Positions 44,107-53,574 of a stretch of 64,000 nt of DNA are shown one piece after another (within the stretch, counting starts at the first letter, position 1; each line of letters starts with the position of its first letter). Origin of the DNA: Pseudoneobacillus sp042683745 (GTDB lineage Bacteria > Bacillota > Bacilli > Bacillales > Cytobacillaceae). The notes beneath the pieces were generated by a model. That model saw nothing but the letters and a program-made list of their open reading frames with translations, was not told where the DNA came from and did not search any database. Position numbers and translations under genes: made by a program. The DNA lies in NCBI RefSeq assembly GCF_042683745.1, contig NZ_JBHUJX010000007.1, positions 186,001-250,000 on the forward strand, in the 5' to 3' direction.

Positions 44107-44583
44107 ATGAAACAAAGTAGATTATATGAAACACATGTGTATACAAAGAACCTTGAACAGGCCGTTGAATTTTACGAAAAGAAGTTAGAATTAGAATTAG
44201 CTTATATCATTCAAGAAAGAGGAGTTGCCTTTTTCTTTTTGGGCGAGCCAGGTAAAAAGGAGTTTTTATTAGGTATCTGGGAAGTACCTGAAAACAAATT
44301 TCGACCAAATCATTTCGCTTTTTACTTACCAATGGATAAATTCATGGAGGTACCTTCATTTTTAGAATCAAAAGAAATTGAAATTCTTGGGGATTTTGGA
44401 TTAGACAATTCTGAACCTATAGTCCATAGCTGGCAACCTGCAGCATCCTACTATTTTAGTGATCCCGATGGAAACTCTTTAGAATATTTAACATTGCTTG
44501 AAGGGGAATCACGACCAGAACTAGGAGCGATTCATTTAAGTGAATGGCAGAAAATAAATAACTTATCAACGATAAAAGCATAG
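44107..44583 (+). CDS. VOC-family (glyoxalase-like) protein
   Basis: 158 residues. ATG 44107 follows AAGGAGATG by about eight bases; earlier in-frame ATGs (44068) lack one. Two beta-alpha-beta modules: YETHVYTKNLEQAVEFYEKKLELEL and ...SYYFSDPDGNSLEYLTL with the typical DPDGN turn. A metal-dependent dioxygenase/lyase-like fold; substrate unknown. Confidence 0.85.
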   Translation: MKQSRLYETHVYTKNLEQAVEFYEKKLELELAYIIQERGVAFFFLGEPGKKEFLLGIWEVPENKFRPNHFAFYLPMDKFMEVPSFLESKEIEILGDFGLDNSEPIVHSWQPAASYYFSDPDGNSLEYLTLLEGESRPELGAIHLSEWQKINNLSTIKA

Positions 44584-44624
44584 GAACGGTTTTAATAGGT
44601 GAAAATCTGAAGTTTTCGCGTAAA

Positions 44625-44669
44625 GGGCACAACTAGTGGAGGTGATTGCTAATTGTGTCTTTTTTTTAT
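44625..44669 (+). terminator. Terminator of the VOC gene
   Basis: GGCACAA pairs with TTGTGTC, followed by eight T. Confidence 0.75.
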
Positions 44670-44897
44670 TTTATATGCCAGGTCTAATCGCAAAGTTTTA
44701 AATTACCGGAGAAGAATGAATTCGAAGTATCAGTTCATTGTTCCCTCTGAATGGTTATTCCTAGAACTTTTTTCAAACTGGATGTAGTACCTTTTGCATT
44801 TTTGAAACCTTTAGGGCATGGGACCTGTAAACTTCCTCCAAAAAACTTAGAATAATTTGAAACCTTTTCCAACCAAAGCCGTCTATATACTTGAAGC

Positions 44898-44934
44898 AAT
44901 AATTGGTAAATAGAGGTACCTTTTACCTATTATT
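44898..44934. promoter_or_regulatory. Inverted repeat upstream of SLH-PepSY gene
   Basis: AATAATTGGTAAA and TTTTACCTATTATT around a 10-base spacer, 75 bp before the start at 45009. Possible operator or leader hairpin; otherwise 44584-45008 shows only the preceding terminator. Confidence 0.4.
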
Positions 44935-45008
44935 TAAAAAGTCGTAATAATTCAATTCCAGAATAATAGAGTAAATATGGAAGTTACTTGAGAGGGGAAT
45001 TATTTTTT

Positions 45009-47252
45009 ATGAAAAAGAAATGGTTAACAAGTTTAATGGTTTCAGCTGTTTTGGCAACTAGTGTAGGGCCTATTACTAGTCTTGCCGCTGAACAAAAGGT
45101 TAATGAAATGCAAACGGTAAATACTGCTTCTCTTGAAGAGGCGCAAAAAAATGCAAAGATTACAAAAGAAGAAGCCATTGAATTAGCGAAGAAGGTTGCA
45201 AAGGATCTGACTGGCTACAAGCTTGAGAATGTTAACTTTAATGCCTATGGAAATCGAACCATTTGGGACGTTAACTGGTCCCAACGTGGGGAAACCTACA
45301 AAGCTATTAATGTTTCTGTTGATGCACAAACAGGTGATATCATAAACTTTCATACTTGGAATGATAGTGAATTAGATAAAACATTCCCTCCAAAGGTAAC
45401 GTATGACAATGCTGTTGAAATTGCGAAAAAGTATATGAATGATCTCTACCCCGAAAAAATGAAAGATATTGTACTAGATGAAGATTTTAAAAAATACATG
45501 AGTAGCCAGCCTTATAGAGATCGAAGAACACATGAAATTCGCTTTTATCAGGTTGTAGATGGAGTACCATTCCAAAATAACTCTGTTAATGTATCTGTTA
45601 CAGGTAATGGAACGGTTCGCTCTTTCGGATTCAGTTGGAATAAAAATGTAAACTTCAAAAAGAAAGAAAATATCATCTCTCTTGAAAAAGCCAATTCAAT
45701 GGTCAAAGATTCACTTGACGTAGAATTGCGCTATCAGCAAAACTATAACGGAAATCCAGATTCAAAGAATGTAGCTAAATTAATTTACGCACCTAAAATG
45801 CAAAATTATCAGTATTATGGCGGCTTTTCCTATATGATTGACGCAGAAACAGGGAAATTCATCAATGAGCAAGGTAAGGCTTTAGATGAAGCGGCTATGG
45901 CGCCATCGAACACCCCTCTTTCTGACAAAGCTTCTCCTAGACCAGTATTGCAAACAGAGTTAACACAAGATGCTGCTTACAAACTAGTCAAAGAAGCTCT
46001 TAATCTATCAGATGATTTTATTTTGGATAATGCAAGCTATAGTGAAGGTTCTCGGGATAATCAATCTGTATGGTCCTTCAATTGGCATAAAAAGGATAAT
46101 CAACAATCCTATATTGGAGCTGCGATCAATGCTAAGACTGGCGAAATATTAAACTTCAATAATGATGCTAGATTTTATAATAGAGATAATACGGATTTTA
46201 CAGTAAATATTACGAAAGATCAGGCTCTAAAAACGGCAACAGATTTGGTTAAAAAAATCGCTTACGATAAAGTTGATTCTTTATATGTAACCCCACCACA
46301 GGATCAATACTATAACAATGATAAGAAACCAAAATTCTACACCATTTATTTCGCTCGCAAGGTGAATGGAATACCTGTTCAAGACCAGGGTGTTACAGTA
46401 TCCGTTTCATCTGAAACCGGAGAAATAACGAACTACTATCAAAATTGGCGCGATCTAGAGTTTCCTGATCCAACAAAGGTCATCGATAAAGCGCAAGCGA
46501 AAGATGCATATCTTTCCAGCTCTAATGCTAAATTAAACTATATGGTCCCGTTCAATCCGACTGAACAGACTAAAACAATGGACGATGCCATTCTAGTATA
46601 CCAAGCTGGAAACAACTATTCTTTTAAATATTTAGATGCTGTGGATGGTAAATGGAAAAACCCTGATACTGGAAAGGTCGTCAATGACGGAGAACCAGTA
46701 ACAGATATTCAAGGTCATAAATTTGAAACAGAGCTTCAAACAATGATTGACTACAATATTTTTGATGCTGAAGATGGAAAAGTGAATCCAGAAAAAATAG
46801 TCACACGTGGAGATATGGTGGAAATCATGTTAAGAGCCATTGGAGAATATGGATATTGGTATGACGAGTCACGTCCAGTTGCTTTTAAAGATGTTAAAAT
46901 GAGTTCTTCCTATTACCCTTATTTACAACGTGCATTAGATCGCGGAATCGTAAAACAAGAAGGAGACAACTTCGAACCAGATAAAGCAGTTACACGCGAA
47001 GATGTAGCCGTATTCCTAGTTAGATCCCTTGGATATGATAAACTTGCTTCAACAGATGGAATCTTCGCAGAAGACTTTAAAGACAAGGATCAAATCAAGT
47101 ACAAAGGCCATGTAAGCCTAATCAAAAAATTAGGTATCATTAATGGCAATGAAGATGGAGAGTTTATGCCGGAGAAAACCGTAACCAAAGCCGATGTTTC
47201 CGTCATACTTTACCGATTCTTAGATAAGTATTCACAATTGAGTGGCAGGTAA
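45009..47252 (+). CDS. YcdB/YcdC-repeat (PepSY) protein with C-terminal SLH domains
   Basis: 747 residues. ATG 45009 follows GAGAGGGGAA. Signal peptide about 1-27 (LAA). Two YcdB/YcdC repeats, each a PepSY pair: ITKEEAIELAKKVAKDLTGYKLENVNFN..., then TYDNAVEIAKKYMNDLYPEK and LTQDAAYKLVKEALNLSDDF, TKDQALKTATDLVKKI. Three SLH units from about 560 on (GDMVEIMLRAIGEYG, KAVTREDVAVFLVRSLGYD, KTVTKADVSVILYRFLD). PepSY domains often inhibit peptidases; SLH anchors it to the wall. Confidence 0.92.
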   Translation: MKKKWLTSLMVSAVLATSVGPITSLAAEQKVNEMQTVNTASLEEAQKNAKITKEEAIELAKKVAKDLTGYKLENVNFNAYGNRTIWDVNWSQRGETYKAINVSVDAQTGDIINFHTWNDSELDKTFPPKVTYDNAVEIAKKYMNDLYPEKMKDIVLDEDFKKYMSSQPYRDRRTHEIRFYQVVDGVPFQNNSVNVSVTGNGTVRSFGFSWNKNVNFKKKENIISLEKANSMVKDSLDVELRYQQNYNGNPDSKNVAKLIYAPKMQNYQYYGGFSYMIDAETGKFINEQGKALDEAAMAPSNTPLSDKASPRPVLQTELTQDAAYKLVKEALNLSDDFILDNASYSEGSRDNQSVWSFNWHKKDNQQSYIGAAINAKTGEILNFNNDARFYNRDNTDFTVNITKDQALKTATDLVKKIAYDKVDSLYVTPPQDQYYNNDKKPKFYTIYFARKVNGIPVQDQGVTVSVSSETGEITNYYQNWRDLEFPDPTKVIDKAQAKDAYLSSSNAKLNYMVPFNPTEQTKTMDDAILVYQAGNNYSFKYLDAVDGKWKNPDTGKVVNDGEPVTDIQGHKFETELQTMIDYNIFDAEDGKVNPEKIVTRGDMVEIMLRAIGEYGYWYDESRPVAFKDVKMSSSYYPYLQRALDRGIVKQEGDNFEPDKAVTREDVAVFLVRSLGYDKLASTDGIFAEDFKDKDQIKYKGHVSLIKKLGIINGNEDGEFMPEKTVTKADVSVILYRFLDKYSQLSGR

Positions 47253-47262
47253 GGATTCCTCA

Positions 47263-47295
47263 GGGAGGTTCTCATTTCCTTAATGAGAACCTCCC
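47263..47295 (+). terminator. Hairpin after YcdB/SLH gene
   Basis: GGGAGGTTCTCATT pairs with AATGAGAACCTCCC; T-tract weak. Confidence 0.6.
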
Positions 47296-47365
47296 CATGA
47301 TCCTTCCAGGCAGATTACTTTTTTGGTTAAACGTTTTGCCTGTTTCTTTTAGATTAATACTTTTC

Positions 47366-48544
47366 CTAATTTATATATTTCCTTCTTGCCAAATACATTT
47401 TTAATGTATACTTAGCGGCATCTGTTAGATTCTCATTTTCCAAGAATTCCTTGATCGCATTATTTTTGATCGGAATGGTAATAAGACCATCTGTTTCAAG
47501 CTCTCCATCTTTCGCGATACTGTAAAGCTCATTAATTTTATCCATTTCAAGCTCCATTTTTACATAAGAAGTTAAACCTAGTTCGAAATTGGACATTTCG
47601 ATAAATAAATCCATAAATCTTTCGTCATTAATAAACCTATGATGTTCCTCACGTATTCCAAGCTCTTCCCTCAATCCACGATGAAGACATTTAATAAGAC
47701 TTATGTCACTTCCCTCTCTATCGGTTAAAGTTAGCCCTTCATTCATCGTTACATGCCAGAGGCTTTTCGTTGAACCCTCTTTTAAAAACTTTGATCTTTT
47801 TGCAAAGACAATCTCTTCCCCATTTGGAGTGGATAATATGACAAATGTATTCATTCCAAACGAAGTCGTAAATGGAGCATAACTGTAGAGTTCCTCTATT
47901 TTTTCCAATTTACTTATCGGATGATTACTTTCTTGTAACTCCTTATAGATGGACCGGAAGACCAAATGAGTAAAATAATCTGTCTCAAATAGATCTAGTC
48001 TTAAGGATGCATTTTCGTCGTGGTCTGTCTTTCTTTTCCTATGAACACGATAAACACCATATTTTTTCCCATTAAAAATAGTGTTCTTTTCCTCCAGTTT
48101 TCGGATGATTGATTCTGAAACCAATTTGCTATGCTTAACAATCAGTTGAGGAAGAAGATCAATATTGGTCATTGCTTTTAAATCCTCAAAGGTGGTCTCA
48201 CGATTAAAAGACGTATTAGCAGAAAAATGAAAATCCGGATCTAATAGTTGGATACGCTCCTTATACTCACTTGGGCAATCTATAAATAGTTTTTTATCAG
48301 TCTGCTCAACTAAAATATCATGTAATTCATACGTTGGATCTGCATGATCTAATGAGACAATCTGCACATCACCCACTGATAATAAACTCTTACCCACAAG
48401 TTCTTTGTTAAATCTGTACTTCTTTACCTTCCCTTTCAAAAAAACAATAAAAAAATCAAGTAATTTCCCTATAACAATACCAATAAGAATCCAAAAAACT
48501 TCCGAAGCACTTGAATCTTGTATTTTTTCTATAAAATCCTTCAT
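47366..48544 (-). CDS. Membrane-anchored protein with a Nudix-like C-terminal domain
   Basis: 392 residues. ATG 48544 with AAGGAG six bases upstream; longer reading to 48577 rejected. One N-terminal membrane segment (about 12-35, FWILIGIVIGKLLDFFIVFL). Residues 55-110 are a small beta domain, then a helical part. The Nudix-like segment near 284-300 (CLHRGLREELGI) matches the RExxEExGU core, and SLWHVTMNEGLTL shows the preceding strand. Membrane-tied Nudix proteins are uncommon. Function unknown. Confidence 0.78.
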   Translation of the reverse strand: MKDFIEKIQDSSASEVFWILIGIVIGKLLDFFIVFLKGKVKKYRFNKELVGKSLLSVGDVQIVSLDHADPTYELHDILVEQTDKKLFIDCPSEYKERIQLLDPDFHFSANTSFNRETTFEDLKAMTNIDLLPQLIVKHSKLVSESIIRKLEEKNTIFNGKKYGVYRVHRKRKTDHDENASLRLDLFETDYFTHLVFRSIYKELQESNHPISKLEKIEELYSYAPFTTSFGMNTFVILSTPNGEEIVFAKRSKFLKEGSTKSLWHVTMNEGLTLTDREGSDISLIKCLHRGLREELGIREEHHRFINDERFMDLFIEMSNFELGLTSYVKMELEMDKINELYSIAKDGELETDGLITIPIKNNAIKEFLENENLTDAAKYTLKMYLARRKYIN

Positions 48545-48702
48545 TATGATCTCCTTTTTAATTACAAACATTTGCACTTATAAAAATAGTATAAATTCCC
48601 ATCAGCTTAATTTCTACAAAAATACAAATCCACTGAGATCTGTCCCTATAGATCATCCAAAAGCGATATTAACAAGCCTAACTACTTCATTTTACAAAAT
48701 AA

Positions 48703-48730
48703 AAACAGAGGGTCACTCCCCCCTGTTGAC
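48703..48730 (-). terminator. Terminator of the TIM-barrel gene
   Basis: On the minus strand CAGGGGGG pairs with CCCTCTG, followed by TTTTTATTTTG. Confidence 0.55.
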
Positions 48731-48738
48731 TAAATAAA

Positions 48739-49614
48739 TTATTCACCAATAAGTTCCTTCACTGAAGAAAAACATATATCCAGTTCTTTTTTAGAAATTA
48801 AAGATGGGTTATGTTCAAAAGTTACATGAAAAAAAGAGTTTCTATCTGATAAATATTTTAAGTATTTATAGGAATCGCCATATTCAGGATGGTCACTTTG
48901 GTTTGGTAGAACTGGCAAATGACGCTTTACATTTTCACCAAAATAAACATTACTATAATGTACCAGGTATACATAATCTTTGATTTTATCCATCCATTTA
49001 TATGGATCAAAATTAGGAAATGTTCGTTTATGATGCTCCATTCTTTGTGTATCAATTACTAGTTGCAGATCTCTGTATTTATTAAACATATTTACAAATA
49101 TATCTTCGAATCCCCCAAAGAAATCATACTCAAGGACAATCTTTTGATGATACTTTCTCTGGAGAACACTTAAATCATGGAAAAGACGTTCACTTGCAAT
49201 TTTAAAGTCTTCTTCTTTGATATCTTCATTATAGTAAAAAGCGTGCTCTGGTGGACCTGTCCAGTATCTTCTATCCACCACTGTTTCATAAATTGGTGGA
49301 AATGGATAGTGCAGTAGAAGATAGTCAGCACCAAATTCAGCTGCAAGTTTTACCTGTTCTTCTACTTTTATTAAAACTTCAGAATATATATTTTTATTGA
49401 ATGATATAATTTCAGGTAGGGTCTTCTCATCACCAAAAACAGGTGTATGAATGCCGAATTTTATCTTTTTATTTTGACAAAAAACAACTAGCTGTTCTAA
49501 CTCAGATTTATTAGGATATTGAGATATCTCGATACCTTTTATATCGTCGCTACTATATTTCCCCCAAAATTCCTCACTAAAATTATTCCACATTCCAATT
49601 TGCAATCTTCTCAC
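48739..49614 (-). CDS. Xylose-isomerase-like TIM-barrel protein (sugar isomerase/epimerase or endonuclease IV fold)
   Basis: 291 residues. GTG 49614 follows GAGGAG by seven bases (a TTG at 49629 overlaps it). AP_endonuc_2 barrel: GIEISQYPNKSELEQLVVFCQNKKIKFGIHTPVFG, LLLHYPFPP, KIVLEYD, LQLVIDTQRMEHH, VYLVHYSNVYFG and VTFEHNP. The ligands H, E, D, H, H, E expected for such barrels are present in order. Substrate unknown. Confidence 0.82.
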   Translation of the reverse strand: MRRLQIGMWNNFSEEFWGKYSSDDIKGIEISQYPNKSELEQLVVFCQNKKIKFGIHTPVFGDEKTLPEIISFNKNIYSEVLIKVEEQVKLAAEFGADYLLLHYPFPPIYETVVDRRYWTGPPEHAFYYNEDIKEEDFKIASERLFHDLSVLQRKYHQKIVLEYDFFGGFEDIFVNMFNKYRDLQLVIDTQRMEHHKRTFPNFDPYKWMDKIKDYVYLVHYSNVYFGENVKRHLPVLPNQSDHPEYGDSYKYLKYLSDRNSFFHVTFEHNPSLISKKELDICFSSVKELIGE

Positions 49615-49830
49615 AATTATTCTCCTCAAAAAAATAACAATTTAGAAAATTATAGTATTTATTGTTAGTTATTACAATAATCAAAAAAGTGGACTCCTCT
49701 AAATTCCACAGTGATCCTTCTCTGGGTTTCCATGTGCTTTTCGACTTTCCATTTGATTTTTTCTTTTGACATTTGCACTCAAAAAGCTCAAGAGTACCAG
49801 TAAAACCACCCCCATGTTCCTTGGATCCTT

Positions 49831-50586
49831 CTATTCCAAATAACCATCTTCCTTGGAATATTGGATAAATCGATCACCAAGTTTTTCTTTATATATTTTA
49901 AGAGATTTTTCACATTCGTCTAAGGATTGGTTTATTTCCTTAAATATGGTTTCATTGATTTTTGTTACGGGTTTGCTAGTAGATTCATTCAACCTATCGA
50001 CAAATCCATACAATTGCGTTTGGAATTTTTTTATCTCACCTGACAGTATCGTAATTTGATAGTATACAAATCCATCAGCGTGAGCTGCTTTTCCTTCAAA
50101 ACGGTTACAAATAATTTCAAGATCTGGTTTCACTTGACCACGAATTTTTTTATAATCATCCTTTGTATCAAATTCAATCACAATATCCTGAAAGACTCCT
50201 GAATCTGAGAATCGTTGTAAATTAGTATGTAATTGCTGCAGGTAGTTTCTAAATTTCTTCATCTCAAATGTGATCGAATTGATTTCTAGAACCGTTGCTC
50301 CAAATCCCTTGATGAAATGGTCCTTTTCTTGTTGGTGAAGCGTTTGCTCAATTTCACCTTGTGAAAAACGAATCGTCATAAATACTCCTATTAAAGTGAT
50401 GATCCCCCCAAAAACGGCTCCCCAAAACGCTAAAACATCCACAGTCTCCGCTTTAGCTGGATTCCCAATCATCGGTGGCCAAATCACCTTATAATAAAGA
50501 GGCAAAAGTAACACTAAGAAAAGCGGAAATGCCCATTTTAGGACAAAAAATACAGTCAACCACTTACTTTTTCTCTTTTTTCTCAT
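49831..50586 (-). CDS. Two-helix membrane protein with coiled-coil cytoplasmic part
   Basis: 251 residues. ATG 50586, five bases after GGAGGAG. A basic N-terminus (RKKRKSK), two membrane segments (about 10-32 and 48-70, TVDVLAFWGAVFGGIITLIGVFMTI), then helical coiled coil with conserved aromatic spacing. The arrangement resembles membrane proteins in several phage-abortive-infection families, but I cannot assign one. The function is unknown. Confidence 0.75.
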   Translation of the reverse strand: MRKKRKSKWLTVFFVLKWAFPLFLVLLLPLYYKVIWPPMIGNPAKAETVDVLAFWGAVFGGIITLIGVFMTIRFSQGEIEQTLHQQEKDHFIKGFGATVLEINSITFEMKKFRNYLQQLHTNLQRFSDSGVFQDIVIEFDTKDDYKKIRGQVKPDLEIICNRFEGKAAHADGFVYYQITILSGEIKKFQTQLYGFVDRLNESTSKPVTKINETIFKEINQSLDECEKSLKIYKEKLGDRFIQYSKEDGYLE

Positions 50587-50847
50587 CAAAACTCCTCCGT
50601 TTCCAGACTTAATTTTATTTCTCTATTTTAAGCATATGAACCATGAAGGCTATTATCAGTGAACCTTCAAAGAAATGAATCCGCATGTATTATTTTTGTT
50701 AGCATGATTTTCATAAAACAAAAGTCATTATCCAATACTTTACATATTGCATTTATTATTATATCAAACTATTCAATAACTTCCGGCCGCTTTTTTCTAT
50801 ATTTGATGGTACCTAGACCCTATTTGGTTTAACATTATATTAAAACT

Positions 50848-50934
50848 CAGGGACAGTTGAAAATGCGAAATCCATCCCTGTGTATCTAAAAAGAAGCAAG
50901 AGAACCGTCCTCCCTTGCTTCTCTTTGCTTCCGC
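50848..50934. repeat. REP-like repeat copy (mini-element)
   Basis: Degenerate left half CAGGGACAGTT (50848-50858) and well preserved right half GAAGCAAGAGAACCGTCC..TTGCTTC (50893-50932) with CTTTGCTTCC tail, as in the 33.4 kb copy. The rest of 50590-51026 shows no gene. Confidence 0.65.
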
Positions 50935-51026
50935 CTATAAAATGACACAATAATGATAAAATTCACATCTAAATTCCCTATCGAAGTGTTATTATAGGTA
51001 TATAACTAACATATGGAGGTTTACAC

Positions 51027-52181
51027 ATGCAATCAACTTCAGATGAAAAAATGGTTCAAACATATTCTAGAACAAATCCGTTTGAAGCCAAAATACTTAA
51101 AAATTTCAACTTAAATGGGGAAGGTTCAAGTAAAGAAACAAGACATATTGAATTATCTCTTGAAGGTTCCGGTCTTACTTATGTACCTGGTGATGCCCTT
51201 GGCATTATGCCAGCTAATGATCCTGAACTAGTTGCTTCCCTAATTGAGGAAATGCAGTGGGATGAAAATACGAAAGTTAGCATCAAAGAGGAAACGCTTA
51301 CGCTTAAGGATGCTCTAACCACTTATTTTGAAATCACATTATTAACCAAAAAAGTGTTACAACAAGCTGCTGCATATACAGAAAATGATGAGCTTCATAA
51401 GCTCCTACAACCTGAAAATGCAGCTGAAGTAAAGGAATATTGCAATGGTCGTGATTTGCTTGATATGATCCGTGATTTTGGACCATGGAAAGTGACAGCA
51501 CAAGAATTCGTAAACATGTTAAGAAAAATGACGGCGCGACTTTATTCCATCGCAAGCAGCATTGCGGCTAATCCAAATGAAGTTCATTTAACAATTGGTG
51601 CTGTTCGCTATACGGCTCATGGAAGAGAACGTAAAGGAGTTTGCTCTGTTCTTTGTGCTGAACGAGTAAAAGAAGGAGATACACTTCCTGTCTTTGTTCA
51701 AGCAAATAAACATTTCCACTTACCTGAATCTGCTGAGAGCGATATTATTATGGTTGGTCCTGGAACAGGAATTGCACCGTTCCGCTCCTTTATCCAAGAA
51801 CGTGCAGTGAATAAAGTAACTGGTAAGACATGGTTATTCTTCGGAGATCAGCACGCTGCTTCAGATTTCCTTTATCAAGGTGAGCTAGAAAACTACCAAC
51901 AAACAGGTATACTAACTAAACTTGATACCGCCTTCTCTCGTGATGGCGCTGAAAAAGTCTATGTTCAACATAAAATGCTCCAACAAAGTAAAGAACTATT
52001 TGAGTGGTTTGAAAAAGGAGCCTATTTCTACGTTTGTGGAGATAAGGAGTATATGGCAAAGGATGTCAACGAAGCACTGATTACCATCATTGAAAAAGAA
52101 GGTAATATGGACCGTGATTCTGCAGAAGCTTATTTAAAAGATATGCAGAAGCAAGGTCGTTATCAACGTGATGTGTATTAA
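51027..52181 (+). CDS. CysJ-like flavoprotein reductase lacking the flavodoxin domain
   Basis: 384 residues. Sulfite reductase flavoprotein C-terminal part only: connecting domain, FAD site RLYSIASS (171-178), GVCSVLCAERVKEGDTLPVFV, NADPH site GPGTGIAPFRSF (244-255) and C-terminal KQGRYQRDVY as in CysJ. The usual N-terminal FMN flavodoxin domain (about 200 residues) is absent; the start has a good RBS (TATGGAGG), so this is not a cut gene. No cysI follows. A partner supplying FMN or an alternative acceptor is implied. Confidence 0.9.
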   Translation: MQSTSDEKMVQTYSRTNPFEAKILKNFNLNGEGSSKETRHIELSLEGSGLTYVPGDALGIMPANDPELVASLIEEMQWDENTKVSIKEETLTLKDALTTYFEITLLTKKVLQQAAAYTENDELHKLLQPENAAEVKEYCNGRDLLDMIRDFGPWKVTAQEFVNMLRKMTARLYSIASSIAANPNEVHLTIGAVRYTAHGRERKGVCSVLCAERVKEGDTLPVFVQANKHFHLPESAESDIIMVGPGTGIAPFRSFIQERAVNKVTGKTWLFFGDQHAASDFLYQGELENYQQTGILTKLDTAFSRDGAEKVYVQHKMLQQSKELFEWFEKGAYFYVCGDKEYMAKDVNEALITIIEKEGNMDRDSAEAYLKDMQKQGRYQRDVY

Positions 52182-52191
52182 TACTTTGTAA

Positions 52192-52349
52192 AACACTGAG
52201 GACGGTTTTCCTGTTTTCAAAGGCTACACACTTTTTAAGAAAGAAGACTGTTCTGAACAAAACATTTGATCAAGAGACTAAGGGAGTTGATTCATTAGAA
52301 TCAACTCCCTTTCTTATTTGAAAACATAGGGACGGCTCTCTTGTTTTCA
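52192..52349. repeat. Pair of REP-like repeats, GAAAACA subtype
   Basis: GAGGACGGTTTTCCTGTTTTC (about 52198-52218) and GAAAACATAGGGACGGCTCTCTTGTTTTC (52321-52349) share GGACGG but pair through GAAAACA/TGTTTTC instead of GAAGCA/TGCTTC, a compensated change. Confidence 0.65.
52281..52319 (+). terminator. Terminator of the CysJ-like gene
   Basis: AGGGAGTTGATTC-ATTA-GAATCAACTCCCT followed by TTCTTATTT. Confidence 0.92.
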
Positions 52350-52470
52350 ATGAAACCGAACACTGTATTTTAAGGTTTATTTATTATTCAAAAAAAGAAG
52401 TGAAGTGCGATAACACTTCTCACTACATCCTCTAGAGTTAGGATGACGTTTGTCATGAGTTGATTAATTA

Positions 52471-53190
52471 AGGAAAGCAGTGAAATACTCGCGTTCATTG
52501 TCTTTTTACTTGCGGATAACTGTGAAATACTTGCGTTCATTGTGTTTTTACTTGCGGATAGCAGTGAAATACTCGCGTTCATTGGGTTTTTACTTGCGGA
52601 TAGCAGTGAAATACTTGCGTTCATGGGGTTTTTACTTGCGGATAGTAGTGAAATAATTGCGTTCATTGTGTTTTTACTTGCGGATAGCAGTGAAATACTC
52701 GCGTTCATTGGGTTTTACTTGCGGATAGCTTCGATATACTCGCGTTCATGGAGAGGTTACTCGCGGATAACTTCGATATACTCGCGTTCATGGGGAGGTT
52801 ACTCGCGGATAGCTTCGATATACTCGCGTGCATGGGGAGGTTACTCGCGGATAGCTTCGATATACTCGCGTTCATGGGGAGGTTACTCGCGGATAGCTTC
52901 GATATACTCGCGTTCATGGGGAGGTTACTCGCGGATAGCTTCGATATACTCGCGTGCATGGGGAGGTTACTCGCGGATAGCTTCGATATACTCGCGTTCA
53001 TTGGGTTTTTACTTGCGGATAGCTGTGAAATACTCGCGTTCATTGTGTTTTTACTTGCAGATAGCTGTGAAATACTTGCGTTCATTGTGTTTTTACTTGC
53101 GGATAGCTGTGAAATACTCGCGTCCATTGTGTTTTTACTTGCGGATAGCTGTGAAATACTTGCGTTCAATGAGAATTTCACTCGCAAAAT
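52471..53190. repeat. 42-bp tandem array, about 17 units, two subtypes
   Basis: Each 42-bp unit consists of two 21-bp halves starting TACT(C/T)GCG: one continues GATAGC.., the other TTCATTG../TTCATGG... The outer subtype (TTTTTACTTGCGGATAGCAGTG) flanks about seven inner units (AGGTTACTCGCGGATAGCTTCG). Some inner units have GTGCATG, others GTTCATG, recurring every third unit. Both strands happen to be open because 42 is divisible by three; no RBS or start context suggests translation. The 52182-53574 gap holds no supported gene. Confidence 0.9.
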
Positions 53191-53449
53191 CCCCTCTTTC
53201 TAATCCGTCCTCAAGCTATATCTTTTGACAGTACCGAACGCATATCCTAATTAATTGATTTGTTCTTTTTTAGTTTAGAGAATTGGTAGGATGAACAATT
53301 ATCAGTGGAACCCACCCGCGGTCTACACTGAAAACTGAAACTGGGTTAGCAAACCAATATATATTTCGCACCATGGGGAGTATTTAATACCACTTTATAA
53401 GCTTTGAGAACCCCTAGACCCTAGCCTAGGTTATTTTTCCTCATAAAAA

Positions 53450-53476
53450 GGAACCGTCTCCATAGGAAACAGTTCC
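53450..53476 (-). terminator. Terminator of the sigma/anti-sigma operon
   Basis: On the minus strand GGAACTGTTTCC-TAT-GGAGACGGTTCC followed by TTTTTATG. Confidence 0.88.
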
Positions 53477-53574
53477 AATTTATTAGATCTCCACTTTTTA
53501 AGGGATTTACTTTATAAAACTGATGCTTATTATATTTCTTCTCTTTTTTTAGAACCATTTCTTAAGTGTTGATA

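Noticed and set aside
52388..53228. Long open frames on both strands in the 42-bp array, e.g. repeating MNASISKLSASNLP
   Set aside because: The unit length is a multiple of three, so any frame without a stop stays open; both strands are open at once and no ribosome site or signal is seen.
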